From the NCBI RefSeq assembly GCF_006974105.1, contig NZ_CP036282.1, forward strand, positions 4,526,001 through 4,590,000: DNA of 64,000 bases, written 5' to 3'. The DNA is from Rhodoferax aquaticus (lineage in GTDB: Bacteria; Pseudomonadota; Gammaproteobacteria; Burkholderiales; Burkholderiaceae_C). The translations under genes and the position numbers were made by a program. How positions within the stretch are numbered: position 1 is the first letter of the stretch; each line of letters begins with the position of its first letter. Shown one piece after another: positions 55,717 to 64,000 of the stretch. The notes beneath the pieces are model-generated. The model worked only from the letters and a program-made list of their open reading frames with translations, made no database searches and was not told where the DNA came from.

Positions 55717-56606
55717 ACGCTTTTGCTCCTGAGCGCCCAGTGGGCGCGCCAGCGCTGCCACCAAGGGCTGGCCTGTGGCGGAGAACGCCGAACGCCCGGC
55801 GTGTCTTGGGCCGCCAGCAAGACATGCCGGGCGCTGACCCGGTACACGCCCTCTCCGTAGGCCAACATAAGGCACTTGTGCGCCATGATGTTCAAAAGCC
55901 GCGGCACGCCGCCGCTCCACAGTGCGAGCGCTTCTGCGGCTTGAGGTACAAACACCTCGGTGTCCGTGTGTGCGTTAAGGGCCGCAACCTGCAAACGATG
56001 CTGCAAGTACACGGGCACGCGGCTCGCATGCATGGGGCCTAGGTACTCACTAAACGTGATGCGCTGCAACAGTTGACGTATCTCGGGCAGCGCAAGTTTT
56101 TGCTCCAACTCGGGTTGGCCCAAAAGCACGATTTGCAAGAGCTTGCGTTTTTCAGTTTCCAGATTCGATAGCAAGCGAATGCTCTCCACCGTGCGCAAGG
56201 GAATCGCCTGCGCCTCATCAATACACAACACCACCGAGCGGCCCTGCGCGGCATGGCCTAACAAGCAGGCATGCAAGGCACCCAGTATTTTGTGGCGTGA
56301 CAAGGGGCGCGACACCACCATGCCCAACTCTTGGACCAAGGCCATGAGCAAGTCATCGGGCCCCATATCGGGGTTGGGGATGTAGGCGGTCACGCACTCG
56401 CTTTGCAAGAGTTTGAGCAATTGGCGGCACAGAACGGTTTTGCCGCAGCCTAACTCGCCAACGACTTTAACGAAGCCTTCACCGCTGCGCAGCGCTACCA
56501 GGAGCATGTTCAATGAGGCCTGCACTCCCTCGTGCGGATAGAAAAACTCGGTATCGGGCGTGATCGCGAAAGGAGCTTCTCGCAGCGAAAAATGGCCCAG
56601 ATACAT
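55713..56606 (-). CDS. mshM: MSHA biogenesis ATPase MshM (ExeA-like)
   Basis: 297 residues. MYLGHFSLREAPFAITPDTE is the ExeA/MshM start. The AAA+ motifs are VVGELGCGKTVLCRQLLKLL and SVVLCIDEAQAIPLRTVESI, with LLGQPELEQKLALPEIRQLL between. It supplies ATP hydrolysis for secretin assembly in related systems. The start overlaps the stop of mshL. Confidence 0.92.
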   Translation of the reverse strand: MYLGHFSLREAPFAITPDTEFFYPHEGVQASLNMLLVALRSGEGFVKVVGELGCGKTVLCRQLLKLLQSECVTAYIPNPDMGPDDLLMALVQELGMVVSRPLSRHKILGALHACLLGHAAQGRSVVLCIDEAQAIPLRTVESIRLLSNLETEKRKLLQIVLLGQPELEQKLALPEIRQLLQRITFSEYLGPMHASRVPVYLQHRLQVAALNAHTDTEVFVPQAAEALALWSGGVPRLLNIMAHKCLMLAYGEGVYRVSARHVLLAAQDTPGVRRSPPQASPWWQRWRAHWALRSKSV

Positions 56607-58330
56607 TACTTGGCGACGTTACCGTCAATCTGGATCACCCGCGCGCGGGCCGCATCCATCTCATCGAGGGCTGCGCGGGTGCGTCGGGCTTGCGCCTCCC
56701 AATCGGCTGCAGACCGAATGATGGTGGGCTTGATCAGCACAATCACTTCTTTCTTGCGCCCTGCGGTGGCGCGGTTCCCAAACAAAGCCCCCAAGCCTGG
56801 CATGCTGGTCGTGCCGGGCAAGCCCGAGGCATTGCGACTGGACTCCAGCTGCATGAGCCCCCCAATAGCCACAATGGTGCCGTCTTGGATGCGCACCAAA
56901 GTGTCAGTCTCATTCACGCTGCTAGACGCCAAGGGCAAGCGGTAGTTGCCCACACTGCCCAGGTCCACCTGCTTGGTCTTCTCGGTGACCGTCGTCAAAC
57001 TGGGGTGCACATGCAAGGTGATATTGATGCCGTCGTCAATTTGCGGCGTGACATCCAACGAGATGCCCGAGAAGAACGGGGTCAGCGTCACCGTAGGCAT
57101 GGTGGTGCTGGCGTTGGCCCCACTGGTGCTACTGCTGCTGTTGCTGACGGTTCCGCCCGTCACTCCGGTGACAAAAAACTCGTCAGAACCCACCTTGAGC
57201 ACTGCTTTTTGGTTGTTCAGGGTAGCCACGCGCGGGCTGGAGAGGGTTTGGACATCGCCCTGGGTTTCCAGAAAACCTAACACCGCACCAAACTGAGACG
57301 TCGCCAGTGCCAAACCAAACAAACCACTGCCACTTGCCGCCGCAGGGAAGGGCACGGTGCCTTTGGCCACCGTAGTGCCCTGCAAAAACGCATTGCCATT
57401 GCTGATGTTGCTACCAATGACCCCCAACGCGGCCTGTCCGTTCACGTCGCTACCAAAAGCGCCCCAGTTCACACCGCTTTGGTAGCCATCACTGAGTTCA
57501 ATTTCAATGACTTTGGCTTCCAGCATGACCTGGCGCTCTACCGCAATTTGCGTGGCTTTGAGAAACTTTTCCACCTGCCTCAGTTCTTCTGGCATGGCAC
57601 GCACCGCCAAAATGCCTGCCTGCGGGCTAGACACCACGCTACGGCCTTCCCCATTACCGACCAGGCTTTTCACAGCGGCAGACACTTCACTCCAAAAGTC
57701 TGAACGTGAACTGGTAGAGACCCGGCTGCTCTCCGGCTGTGCGCCCGAACTGCTGGAGCTTGCGGAGCTTGTCCCCCCTGAATTCGTGCCGGAGCCTTGC
57801 AAACTGGCCCCCGACGACACCCGCAGCTCGCTCGTTCCTGCGCGCTGTGAGGTAGGGTAGTTGAGGGTGAAGATGCGGGTTTGCAACGTGGGCGCATAAA
57901 TCACAATGCGCCGGCCATCGATCTTGAAGTCATACCCATAGACATCACGAATGGCTTCTAGTGCCTCGGTGACGGTCACACCGCGCAGAGTGACCGACAG
58001 TGTGCCAGTCACGTCGGGATGCATCAGCATGCTATAGCGGGTGTCTGCCACGATGGCCAAGAACACATCGCGGGCCTGGGCATTGTTCACCAGCAAGTCC
58101 AGCCGAGGCTCAGGCGGCAAGGCCAGCGGCGCGGGGGCAGGCTCGGCCAAGGCATCGGTTACCCGTGCGGGCACCACACTGCTGGGTTTGGACGGCGCAG
58201 CAGGTAGCTCCGCTCGCACTGCAGCGCTGACATCGGGTGTGCGTAAAGGTCTGTCGTTGGCGCATGCAGACAGCAGCCCGAGGGCCACCAGGGCTCCGAG
58301 CCAACGCGTACGGCATAGGGTGTCGTTCAT
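56606..58330 (-). CDS. mshL: MSHA outer-membrane secretin MshL
   Basis: About 574 residues with a lipoprotein signal (WLGALVALGLLSACAND, lipobox LSAC). N-terminal STN/N0 domain (AQARDVFLAIVADTRYSMLM ... VTEALEAIRDVYGYDFKI), then a Ser/Gly-rich insertion and the secretin pore domain (VMLEAKVIEIELSDGYQSGV, TLSSPRVATLNNQKAVLKVG, VRIQDGTIVAIGGLM). Forms the pilus channel. The upstream in-frame Met lies seven codons before; I chose MNDTLCRTRWLG. Confidence 0.95.
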   Translation of the reverse strand: MNDTLCRTRWLGALVALGLLSACANDRPLRTPDVSAAVRAELPAAPSKPSSVVPARVTDALAEPAPAPLALPPEPRLDLLVNNAQARDVFLAIVADTRYSMLMHPDVTGTLSVTLRGVTVTEALEAIRDVYGYDFKIDGRRIVIYAPTLQTRIFTLNYPTSQRAGTSELRVSSGASLQGSGTNSGGTSSASSSSSGAQPESSRVSTSSRSDFWSEVSAAVKSLVGNGEGRSVVSSPQAGILAVRAMPEELRQVEKFLKATQIAVERQVMLEAKVIEIELSDGYQSGVNWGAFGSDVNGQAALGVIGSNISNGNAFLQGTTVAKGTVPFPAAASGSGLFGLALATSQFGAVLGFLETQGDVQTLSSPRVATLNNQKAVLKVGSDEFFVTGVTGGTVSNSSSSTSGANASTTMPTVTLTPFFSGISLDVTPQIDDGINITLHVHPSLTTVTEKTKQVDLGSVGNYRLPLASSSVNETDTLVRIQDGTIVAIGGLMQLESSRNASGLPGTTSMPGLGALFGNRATAGRKKEVIVLIKPTIIRSAADWEAQARRTRAALDEMDAARARVIQIDGNVAK

Positions 58331-58362
58331 GGTGTTCACTTTTTGAAGCATGTTCGCGTTTC

Positions 58363-58896
58363 TTAGGGGGATGGCGCTGCACAGGGTGGCAGCACCGCGT
58401 CAGAGTGGTCCGTTTTAGGCACAGCGGGCTTGGAACGATCGGGCTTGCTCACCGTCACTTGACGTGTTGACCCAGTGGGACCCACAGGGGATGGCTGGGC
58501 CTTTGCAACAGCTGCCGCTCTAGGCACGGCAGCACAGCTCACAGCGTTCTCTTGGCCCATTGGACCCACTGCGCTGCGCTGCACGCCCGCAAAACGGGGC
58601 AGTTTGTACACCTTGCCGCCCTCTTTGAGCCAGACCTCGGTCTCGGTGATGCGCTCAATGCGCGCGCTGCCTACCGATTGCCCCACCGCATAAATCCGGG
58701 TGTCCAAAGCCAAGTAGGGCACACCATTGCGCACCAACACCGCCACGCCAGCGGTGGGGTCTATGCCCCCCACAGCGCCACCAATAGGGGCTTGCTGCTC
58801 CACAGGCGCTTGGGTGGGGTCACGCAAAGCCTGTGCAGACACCCCCATGCAAAGCACAAGGCCACAGACACTCAAGCAAACAGGATGCAGCTTCAT
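58363..58896 (-). CDS. mshK: MSHA biogenesis protein MshK
   Basis: 177 residues with a signal peptide (MKLHPVCLSVCGLVLCMGVS AQA). A PilP/GspC-like small domain follows (GVPYLALDTRIYAVGQSVGS, RIERITETEVWLKEGGKVYK), then a Pro/Lys-rich tail. Its start overlaps the mshJ stop. The assignment rests on order and on the EVWL..GG element typical of GspC-HR/PilP domains. Confidence 0.8.
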   Translation of the reverse strand: MKLHPVCLSVCGLVLCMGVSAQALRDPTQAPVEQQAPIGGAVGGIDPTAGVAVLVRNGVPYLALDTRIYAVGQSVGSARIERITETEVWLKEGGKVYKLPRFAGVQRSAVGPMGQENAVSCAAVPRAAAVAKAQPSPVGPTGSTRQVTVSKPDRSKPAVPKTDHSDAVLPPCAAPSP

Positions 58897-59606
58897 GGAT
58901 CCAACCCTAGCAAGAATACTTGCACGGTCAACACCGGAGCGCTGTTGTCTGCTTTAAGTTGCATGCGTCCCCACCGCAGTCCGGGAAGTGCAAGCTCTAG
59001 CACGTGCACATAGCGCACCAACTCTGCATACGGCCCCGACACACGCAACTCCACGCCGCGTTTGCTAACGGCAGACCCGAGTTGTGGCTGCCCCACAGCA
59101 GTGGGGATCACGCCCGGCGGCGCTGAAGCCATGCTTGCCAAAGGGTGAGGAGATGATGCATTGACTGGCGCGCTAGCGGCTCCTCCCGGCTCAAGCGTGC
59201 GCAGACCCAACAAGGTCAGGCCCTCTTGCCGCTTTAAAAACTGTACCAAGACTTGCTCCAAGGCTGGCGCTCCTTGCGCTTGGGGTGCCAAGGCTTGTAT
59301 CTGCAACTCCAGCGTTTGCAGCTTGGCCGCTGCTGTGGCGAGCTCTGAACGTACTGGCTGATTGCTATCTGAGGCTACCGGAATGCTGGACAGTTCACTG
59401 CGCAACTTGGCAAGCTCGGCGTTTTGTAGCTCAAAACGCTGGACAGCCTGCTTGTATTGCGACTGCGCAGGCGACAGCCAAGCCAAGTCTGCCACTGCTA
59501 GGCAACTGACGATCACCGTAACAAAGAGGACAAGGCGCTCGCGCTGGCTTAATGCATCAATGCGCGCGGCCTGCTGGGTCCACCACATCAGCAGCGTTTG
59601 TTTCAT
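58893..59606 (-). CDS. mshJ: MSHA biogenesis protein MshJ (GspM/PilO-like)
   Basis: 237 residues. One N-terminal membrane helix (LVLFVTVIVSCLAVADLAWL), a coiled coil (QAVQRFELQNAELAKLRSEL) and a ferredoxin-like periplasmic domain (KRGVELRVSGPYAELVRYVH). Part of the inner-membrane assembly platform. Overlaps mshK and the PilN-like gene by 4 bp each. Confidence 0.85.
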   Translation of the reverse strand: MKQTLLMWWTQQAARIDALSQRERLVLFVTVIVSCLAVADLAWLSPAQSQYKQAVQRFELQNAELAKLRSELSSIPVASDSNQPVRSELATAAAKLQTLELQIQALAPQAQGAPALEQVLVQFLKRQEGLTLLGLRTLEPGGAASAPVNASSPHPLASMASAPPGVIPTAVGQPQLGSAVSKRGVELRVSGPYAELVRYVHVLELALPGLRWGRMQLKADNSAPVLTVQVFLLGLDP

Positions 59607-60271
59607 GGCGTGCTCCCTTCGGTGACCCGCAACTCAGGTTGCACATGGAGCAACACAAAACTCCACATAGGACGACGCACACCCGGGGTGGCCGCGCCAC
59701 CCGCGGGCACAGGGCTAGACGTGTCCACACGCTCGACCTTGACATTGCTCAGCTCCAAGCCGCGCAGCAGCGGACCTTGGGCCAGGCGCTCTACCCAGGC
59801 GTTCAGTGCGGCAGGCTCTAGCGTATTGCCCATGAGTTCAAAGCGCCCGGCATCCACCGTAAGCTGGGTAATCCACACCGTATCAGGAATGCTCCGCGCC
59901 ACCCATTGCAAGCGGTCTGAATGCCCGGCCCCGGGTCGGTAAACCCCTTCTTGCAAGACCTGCAAGAGGTGAGTGCGCTGCTCAACAGCAAGGCGCTGCG
60001 TCTGCAACTGCTGCACCAAGCTGCTATCGACAGGCCCTGCCCCAGCCTTGGCGACACGCACTGCAGTTTGCAGACTCTCAATCTCCTTGGACTGCGCAGC
60101 CATCGTGCCGAGGTAGCCTGCACGCGTGTGGTCCAGCCTCCACACCCATGCCGCGCACAAAGTACCACCCAGCAGCACAAACGCCCCCAACGCGGCGGCC
60201 ATGGTTTGCGCAGAAAAGTACTTTTTCTGGATCAGAAAAACAGGGGTACAGAGATTAATTTGCTGTGGCAT
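59603..60271 (-). CDS. MSHA PilN-like protein (MshI1/MshI2 position)
   Basis: About 222 residues from MPQQINLCTPVFLIQKKYFS, the standard PilN opening. Then a membrane helix (TMAAALGAFVLLGGTLCAAW), a coiled coil (ESLQTAVRVAKAGAGPVDSS) and a compact domain (FELMGNTLEPAALNAWVERL). Acts with MshI (PilM) and MshJ (PilO) in the alignment complex. A longer in-frame start exists but the family opening decides. Confidence 0.85.
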   Translation of the reverse strand: MPQQINLCTPVFLIQKKYFSAQTMAAALGAFVLLGGTLCAAWVWRLDHTRAGYLGTMAAQSKEIESLQTAVRVAKAGAGPVDSSLVQQLQTQRLAVEQRTHLLQVLQEGVYRPGAGHSDRLQWVARSIPDTVWITQLTVDAGRFELMGNTLEPAALNAWVERLAQGPLLRGLELSNVKVERVDTSSPVPAGGAATPGVRRPMWSFVLLHVQPELRVTEGSTP

Positions 60272-60281
60272 AGGACTGGGC

Positions 60282-61346
60282 TTACAGCTTTCGCGGCTCC
60301 GTGCGCAGACACACACCCAATAAAGGCATGCACGCCGCCTGGGTCGCTGGCGCTAGGTCTGACCAACCCGCAAACATTGCGCCTAGGGCTAGCACCCCCA
60401 CCGTTTGCCCCAGTTGCTGGCCAACCTTGTCTGCCAACTCGGCACTGCGCTCGCCTGCGTACAAACGCAGGCCACTGAGTGGTTTGCTGGACCACGTGCG
60501 CTCCCACAAATCCAGCGAGCGTTGCACTTCCACCACTAAGCGCTGCAGGCCATCGTCTGCCGTCAGGGGTGACGGCGCAACGCCCAGGTCAACGCTTGGG
60601 CTAGGTGCCGCATAGTCCGGCACGTACTCTTCGACCGGTGTGAAGGCGTCGATAGCACTGACTTCAGAATCTACAACTTCACCCCATGCGTGGCTTAAAA
60701 ACCCATCGGGTAAATCAAACCGACGGGTGTAAAACAACTCTTCATTCGCCGAAATGGTGAGTATGGCTTGGTGTTCTGGCGTCAAAACCAAGGCGGCACT
60801 CGCCATGGACTGCGTAGCCTGGCCCGAAGCACCCAGGCTTTGCAGGTTGCGCTGCGCGGTCTCTTGCACATCAATCACCTGCACAGGCCATTGCATGCGT
60901 TGTGCCAACTGCATAAGTTCTTGAATGACTGCGTTGGTGGTGGCCACCACAAACAAATGCCGCGTGCCGGTTTGCTGACCGTCGCCCACGCGCAAAACAT
61001 CCAGCGTGATGTCGTCCAAGTGGGTGGGGACCATGTCGCGAATCAGGTAGCGTGCGGCGGCACGCAGCTCTTCTGGGGCCACAGCGGGTGCATCAATCTG
61101 CAGGAACTGGTATTGCTCAGGCCGCAACATCACTGCGGCGTTAAGTCCTCTGAGATCGTGGGCCTCCAACTGGTCGACTAGGCCGTCAAGGCCATGCTCA
61201 CCTTGGTGCGCTATACCCGCAGCCACGAGGTCGAAACCACCCCCCTTGCGCGGGCGAACACGCACAAACGCCAATGCGCCAGAGGCCCAAGACACCACCA
61301 GCTGGTCTGTCGAGCTGGAGCGACTCCAAGGCCAGCGCAGACTCAA
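60282..61346 (-). CDS. mshI: MSHA biogenesis protein MshI (PilM-like)
   Basis: 354 residues, an actin-like PilM relative: LVVSWASGALAFVRVRPRKG, AVMLRPEQYQFLQIDAPAVA, PEELRAAARYLIRDMVPTHL and RDMVPTHLDDITLDVLRVGD. Cytoplasmic partner of the PilN-like protein, whose gene starts 10 bp downstream. A 160-bp gap separates it from mshQ; a promoter may lie there but no clear -35/-10 pair was found. Confidence 0.88.
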   Translation of the reverse strand: MSLRWPWSRSSSTDQLVVSWASGALAFVRVRPRKGGGFDLVAAGIAHQGEHGLDGLVDQLEAHDLRGLNAAVMLRPEQYQFLQIDAPAVAPEELRAAARYLIRDMVPTHLDDITLDVLRVGDGQQTGTRHLFVVATTNAVIQELMQLAQRMQWPVQVIDVQETAQRNLQSLGASGQATQSMASAALVLTPEHQAILTISANEELFYTRRFDLPDGFLSHAWGEVVDSEVSAIDAFTPVEEYVPDYAAPSPSVDLGVAPSPLTADDGLQRLVVEVQRSLDLWERTWSSKPLSGLRLYAGERSAELADKVGQQLGQTVGVLALGAMFAGWSDLAPATQAACMPLLGVCLRTEPRKL

Positions 61347-61506
61347 GGCTGCCTCCAGAAGGTCGGCACCACTAAAAGGCTTAACGTGTGTTTCATGCGT
61401 TGTGAACCAATGCCTACAGTTGCTCTAGTTTATATAGCTAACCAACCCTTGTGTGCATGGCACGCAAAGGCGTAATGGATTGTGTCGTTTATTTCTTGAT
61501 AGAGAC

Positions 61507-64000
61507 CTAGTAGTTCTCCCGTCTATAGATCAATGGGCTTTTGTAAACCCCGAATGTGGCACGGGCTGTGGGGTTGGCAGGGCCAGCCCCCTTCCAGTCA
61601 AACTGCAGCCAGCTGGGCACCGTGGCACTGATGTCGATGGAGCCAGAGCGGCCAGCCCCAGGGGCTTTAAGCCATAAGTTGAAATTGCCCGCAAACCCTG
61701 CCACGCCATTGCTGTCGGTGCCCACGACGCCGCCCTCAAGAAAGCTGCGATTACTTACCGGCACAGCCCCGGAGCAGCCTTTGCCGCTGTAATTCACTGC
61801 ATCCCGCACGCAGGTCGATGCGGTGATATCTGTCCCTACAGGCGTAAATTGCAAGACCGTGGTGGAGCAAGAGTCCGCCGTGTTGAGCAGCCAACCCGAG
61901 GTACTGCCCCCCCAGTACTCCGCTCGCAACGACACGGGCAGATCCAAGAGCTCAGAGCCATAAGCATTGCCTAAGCGCACCCGGCCACTGCGCAGTGCGG
62001 CCAGCCCTTCAGAACCCGGAGCGGAGCTTACCGAGTCTGCTGCGGTCTCAGTCGCTCGGACCTTGATGCTGGCAGGTACTGTTTGCTTGGTGGCAAAGGT
62101 AAACACCGGGCTGGCACTGGCTACCCCCGCCGTGAATGCGCCTGCGGCAAGGCTGTTAGACGCCATGGTGCCAGCTGCTGAATTGGCATCCGACAACGCG
62201 ACTGCTTTGGCGAAATTGGGGCTGGTGTTGGCACTGCCGTCGTAATTCACCGTGGTGTTGCCGGCCTTGTTTCTCGCCACCACCTGCACTGCAAATGCTT
62301 GGCCTGAATAGGTGTAGGCACCGGCGGCACACCCTTGGGTAAGCAAGGTGTCAAAGTGATTGGGGATGAATCGCCCCCCGGCTCCCGTGCTGCCGGTAGT
62401 GCCCGTGGCGGTCAACCCACTGCCCAAGTAACTGCCGCTAGTCAAGCTGGCCGTGAGGTCCAGCGACCCCACTTCTGTCCACGACAGATTGCTAGCGCTG
62501 GCGCTGCCCCCAACAAAACTGCCCAAGGCCCCGGAAAAAACGCCGTTGGATGACGCGCTGCCGGTCGGCTGGTATTTGGTGAACGACAGCGTGGCTGTTT
62601 CTTTGGGCGTTTCATTGCCAAAGTTGGGGGTTGTGACCCCTGCACTGTTGCGCGCGCTGACCGTGGCACTGAAGTCTGCCCCTGCCTTGATGGGACTAGC
62701 AGTCACCCCTGAGATGGCAAAACTCGCGGGCGCTGCGACAAAGGTGTCGGTGCCCGCCATGGTCACGCCCGCCGTAGTTTCGCTGGCATTCAGGGTGACG
62801 CGGCCCACATCGGCGTACTGCACCGCCAAGCTGGCAGAACCCGCTGAGTCAAAGCTCAGGCTAAGGCTTTGTCCGGTGCTGTCACATGCGGCACTTGCAC
62901 TGGCCCCACTGTTGAGCGCTGATCCACCGATGCGCACAGGCCTACTGCCCGTGGCAGGCGTTTGGTAGCTGCAGGTGAAGGTGATACTTCGGGTTTGGTT
63001 GGCAAACGTGGGCACGCAAGCGGTGCTGCTATCAGACTTCTTGACGGCTTTGAATGCCACGGTTTGCAGCGTCTCGGCCACGTGGTTGGGCACGTTGAAC
63101 AAGTAACCAGCGTCCACAAAGGACAGGTCGGCGTCACAACTGCTGCCATAGGTGTAATCCTGTACTGTGCAGCTGCTAGCGGTACCCGAGCGCTCCGTGA
63201 CCCCGCCTGAACTCAGGTTGACGTTCACGCTCTCAGATACGGTGTTGGCCAGCCCCAACACAACGCGAGACTCTCCCGAAAACACATAGGTGGCCGTACC
63301 GCTGTTGGCAGCGCCCGTAGTGTTGACCGGGTTGATGGCATTGATGTTGGACCATGTGCCGCGCCCTGTGCTGGTCGCCAAGTTCAGCGTCGTACCGGCC
63401 AGGCTAATGGGCGCGTGGGCGCTGTCGTGCGCGGTTATGGTCACACTCGCAGCCGCACCACCACAGTTCACCGTCTCTCCGCCATGCAAGATATGAAAGT
63501 GGTCTAGGCTGGTACAGGTCGTGCGGGTCAGGCTGCGGTCGGCGGCGGCTTGGCTGGCGTTGATTTCAGTGGGGTAGATGTACACCTCGTCCACAATGCC
63601 ATTGGCACTGTTGGGAGTGCCGTTGCTGGGGGTCACGCCGGAGGTGCGGTTATCACCCACATACAGTGTACTTAGCCCCGCGATCACGCCACTGGTGGTG
63701 CTGCGAAATGGTGTGCTCCCTGTGGTGGTAGCCAAGGCGCCGTTCACAATGATCTGTTGCACGGTCTGGTTGGTCCCGGCACTGAAGCTCCATGTAATCG
63801 CAATGTGCTGCCAGGTGCCTGACGCAAAGCTGTAGTTGGTGCTGGTTTGTGCGGTGCTCACGATCGCATTCGGGGTGGTGTTGTCACTCATCGTGAAACG
63901 CAAGGCACCGCTGGCAAGTTTCATCAAGTAGAAGGGGCGCGATGCCGTAGTAGTGGCGTCTAAGAGCATGGCATCGCTGGAGCCTGCATTCCAATTGACG
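61507..64000 (-). CDS. mshQ: MshQ-like surface protein with LamG domain (N-terminus outside the window)
   Basis: At least 830 residues, open to the right edge; the frame continues before the first Met as NWNAGSSDAMLLDATTTASR, so the listed end is truncated. The visible N-terminal part is a concanavalin/LamG fold (FASGTWQHIAITWSFSAGTN, TLYVGDNRTSGVTPSNGTPN). Next come cysteine-containing linkers and a DUF6701-like C-terminal module (GAYTYSGQAFAVQVVARNKA, RVRLGNAYGSELLDLPVSLR). In MSHA loci MshQ is the large tip/adhesion-type protein. Confidence 0.88.
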   Translation of the reverse strand, partial: VNWNAGSSDAMLLDATTTASRPFYLMKLASGALRFTMSDNTTPNAIVSTAQTSTNYSFASGTWQHIAITWSFSAGTNQTVQQIIVNGALATTTGSTPFRSTTSGVIAGLSTLYVGDNRTSGVTPSNGTPNSANGIVDEVYIYPTEINASQAAADRSLTRTTCTSLDHFHILHGGETVNCGGAAASVTITAHDSAHAPISLAGTTLNLATSTGRGTWSNINAINPVNTTGAANSGTATYVFSGESRVVLGLANTVSESVNVNLSSGGVTERSGTASSCTVQDYTYGSSCDADLSFVDAGYLFNVPNHVAETLQTVAFKAVKKSDSSTACVPTFANQTRSITFTCSYQTPATGSRPVRIGGSALNSGASASAACDSTGQSLSLSFDSAGSASLAVQYADVGRVTLNASETTAGVTMAGTDTFVAAPASFAISGVTASPIKAGADFSATVSARNSAGVTTPNFGNETPKETATLSFTKYQPTGSASSNGVFSGALGSFVGGSASASNLSWTEVGSLDLTASLTSGSYLGSGLTATGTTGSTGAGGRFIPNHFDTLLTQGCAAGAYTYSGQAFAVQVVARNKAGNTTVNYDGSANTSPNFAKAVALSDANSAAGTMASNSLAAGAFTAGVASASPVFTFATKQTVPASIKVRATETAADSVSSAPGSEGLAALRSGRVRLGNAYGSELLDLPVSLRAEYWGGSTSGWLLNTADSCSTTVLQFTPVGTDITASTCVRDAVNYSGKGCSGAVPVSNRSFLEGGVVGTDSNGVAGFAGNFNLWLKAPGAGRSGSIDISATVPSWLQFDWKGAGPANPTARATFGVYKSPLIYRRENY

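Overview
The window looks like the chromosome of a betaproteobacterium of the Comamonadaceae (Rhodoferax/Curvibacter-like). This is an inference from the proteins and gene order: a glcE-glcF cluster, glnK-amtB, an MSHA-type pilus locus, and small intergenic repeats of a kind I associate with this family. No rRNA, tRNA or CRISPR array was seen.

Layout. (1) 1-7478, minus strand: a type VI secretion module. vgrG is followed by a two-domain peptidoglycan-degrading effector (M23 peptidase plus GH19/lysozyme-like domain) and a periplasmic protein that is probably its immunity partner. Further left lies a 5'-truncated orphan effector copy that shares 1,023 bp with the complete one but ends in a different GH19-like domain and runs off the window. 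(2) 8099-22333: core genes, namely creD-like, a degenerate HD-GYP protein, alr, lplT, a DMT permease, a diguanylate cyclase, glutathione peroxidase, a sugar/glycolate cluster (epimerase, SMP-30, glcE, glcF), and glnK-amtB with a sigma-54 promoter and a candidate NtrC site. (3) 22585-23548 and 53787-54412: the two halves of comM, in register once the DNA between them is removed. (4) 23549-53782: a 30.2-kb Tn7-like transposon inside comM. (5) 54496-64000, minus strand: MSHA pilus genes mshN, M, L, K, J, a PilN-like gene, mshI and a partial mshQ.

The transposon has matching terminal inverted repeats (TGGTTRCGRACAATAAAG), further internal copies of a TGACAAATAGTTCTGTCC-like motif at both ends, and a CTGG duplication. 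Its own genes are tnsA, tnsB, tnsC, tniQ and a tniE-position gene of unknown function. The cargo lies between the left end and tnsA and reads as a defence island. It holds two small orphan proteins, an HTH-membrane/LRAT-membrane pair behind a palindromic operator, a secreted SNase-like nuclease, a type I restriction operon with an embedded LOTUS-like protein and a YgjP-like metallopeptidase, a two-gene nuclease/ABC-ATPase system resembling Lamassu/ABC-3C, a UvrD-like helicase carrying an internal nuclease-like domain, three tandem secreted glycine-rich proteins resembling phage gp38 adhesins, two paralogous orphan proteins that bracket the helicase/glycine-rich block, and a DUF6471-like gene.

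The best candidates for undescribed biology are the glycine-rich triplet, the LRAT pair, the LOTUS-containing restriction operon and the two-gene ABC/nuclease system. All assignments come from reading the sequence; no database search was run.
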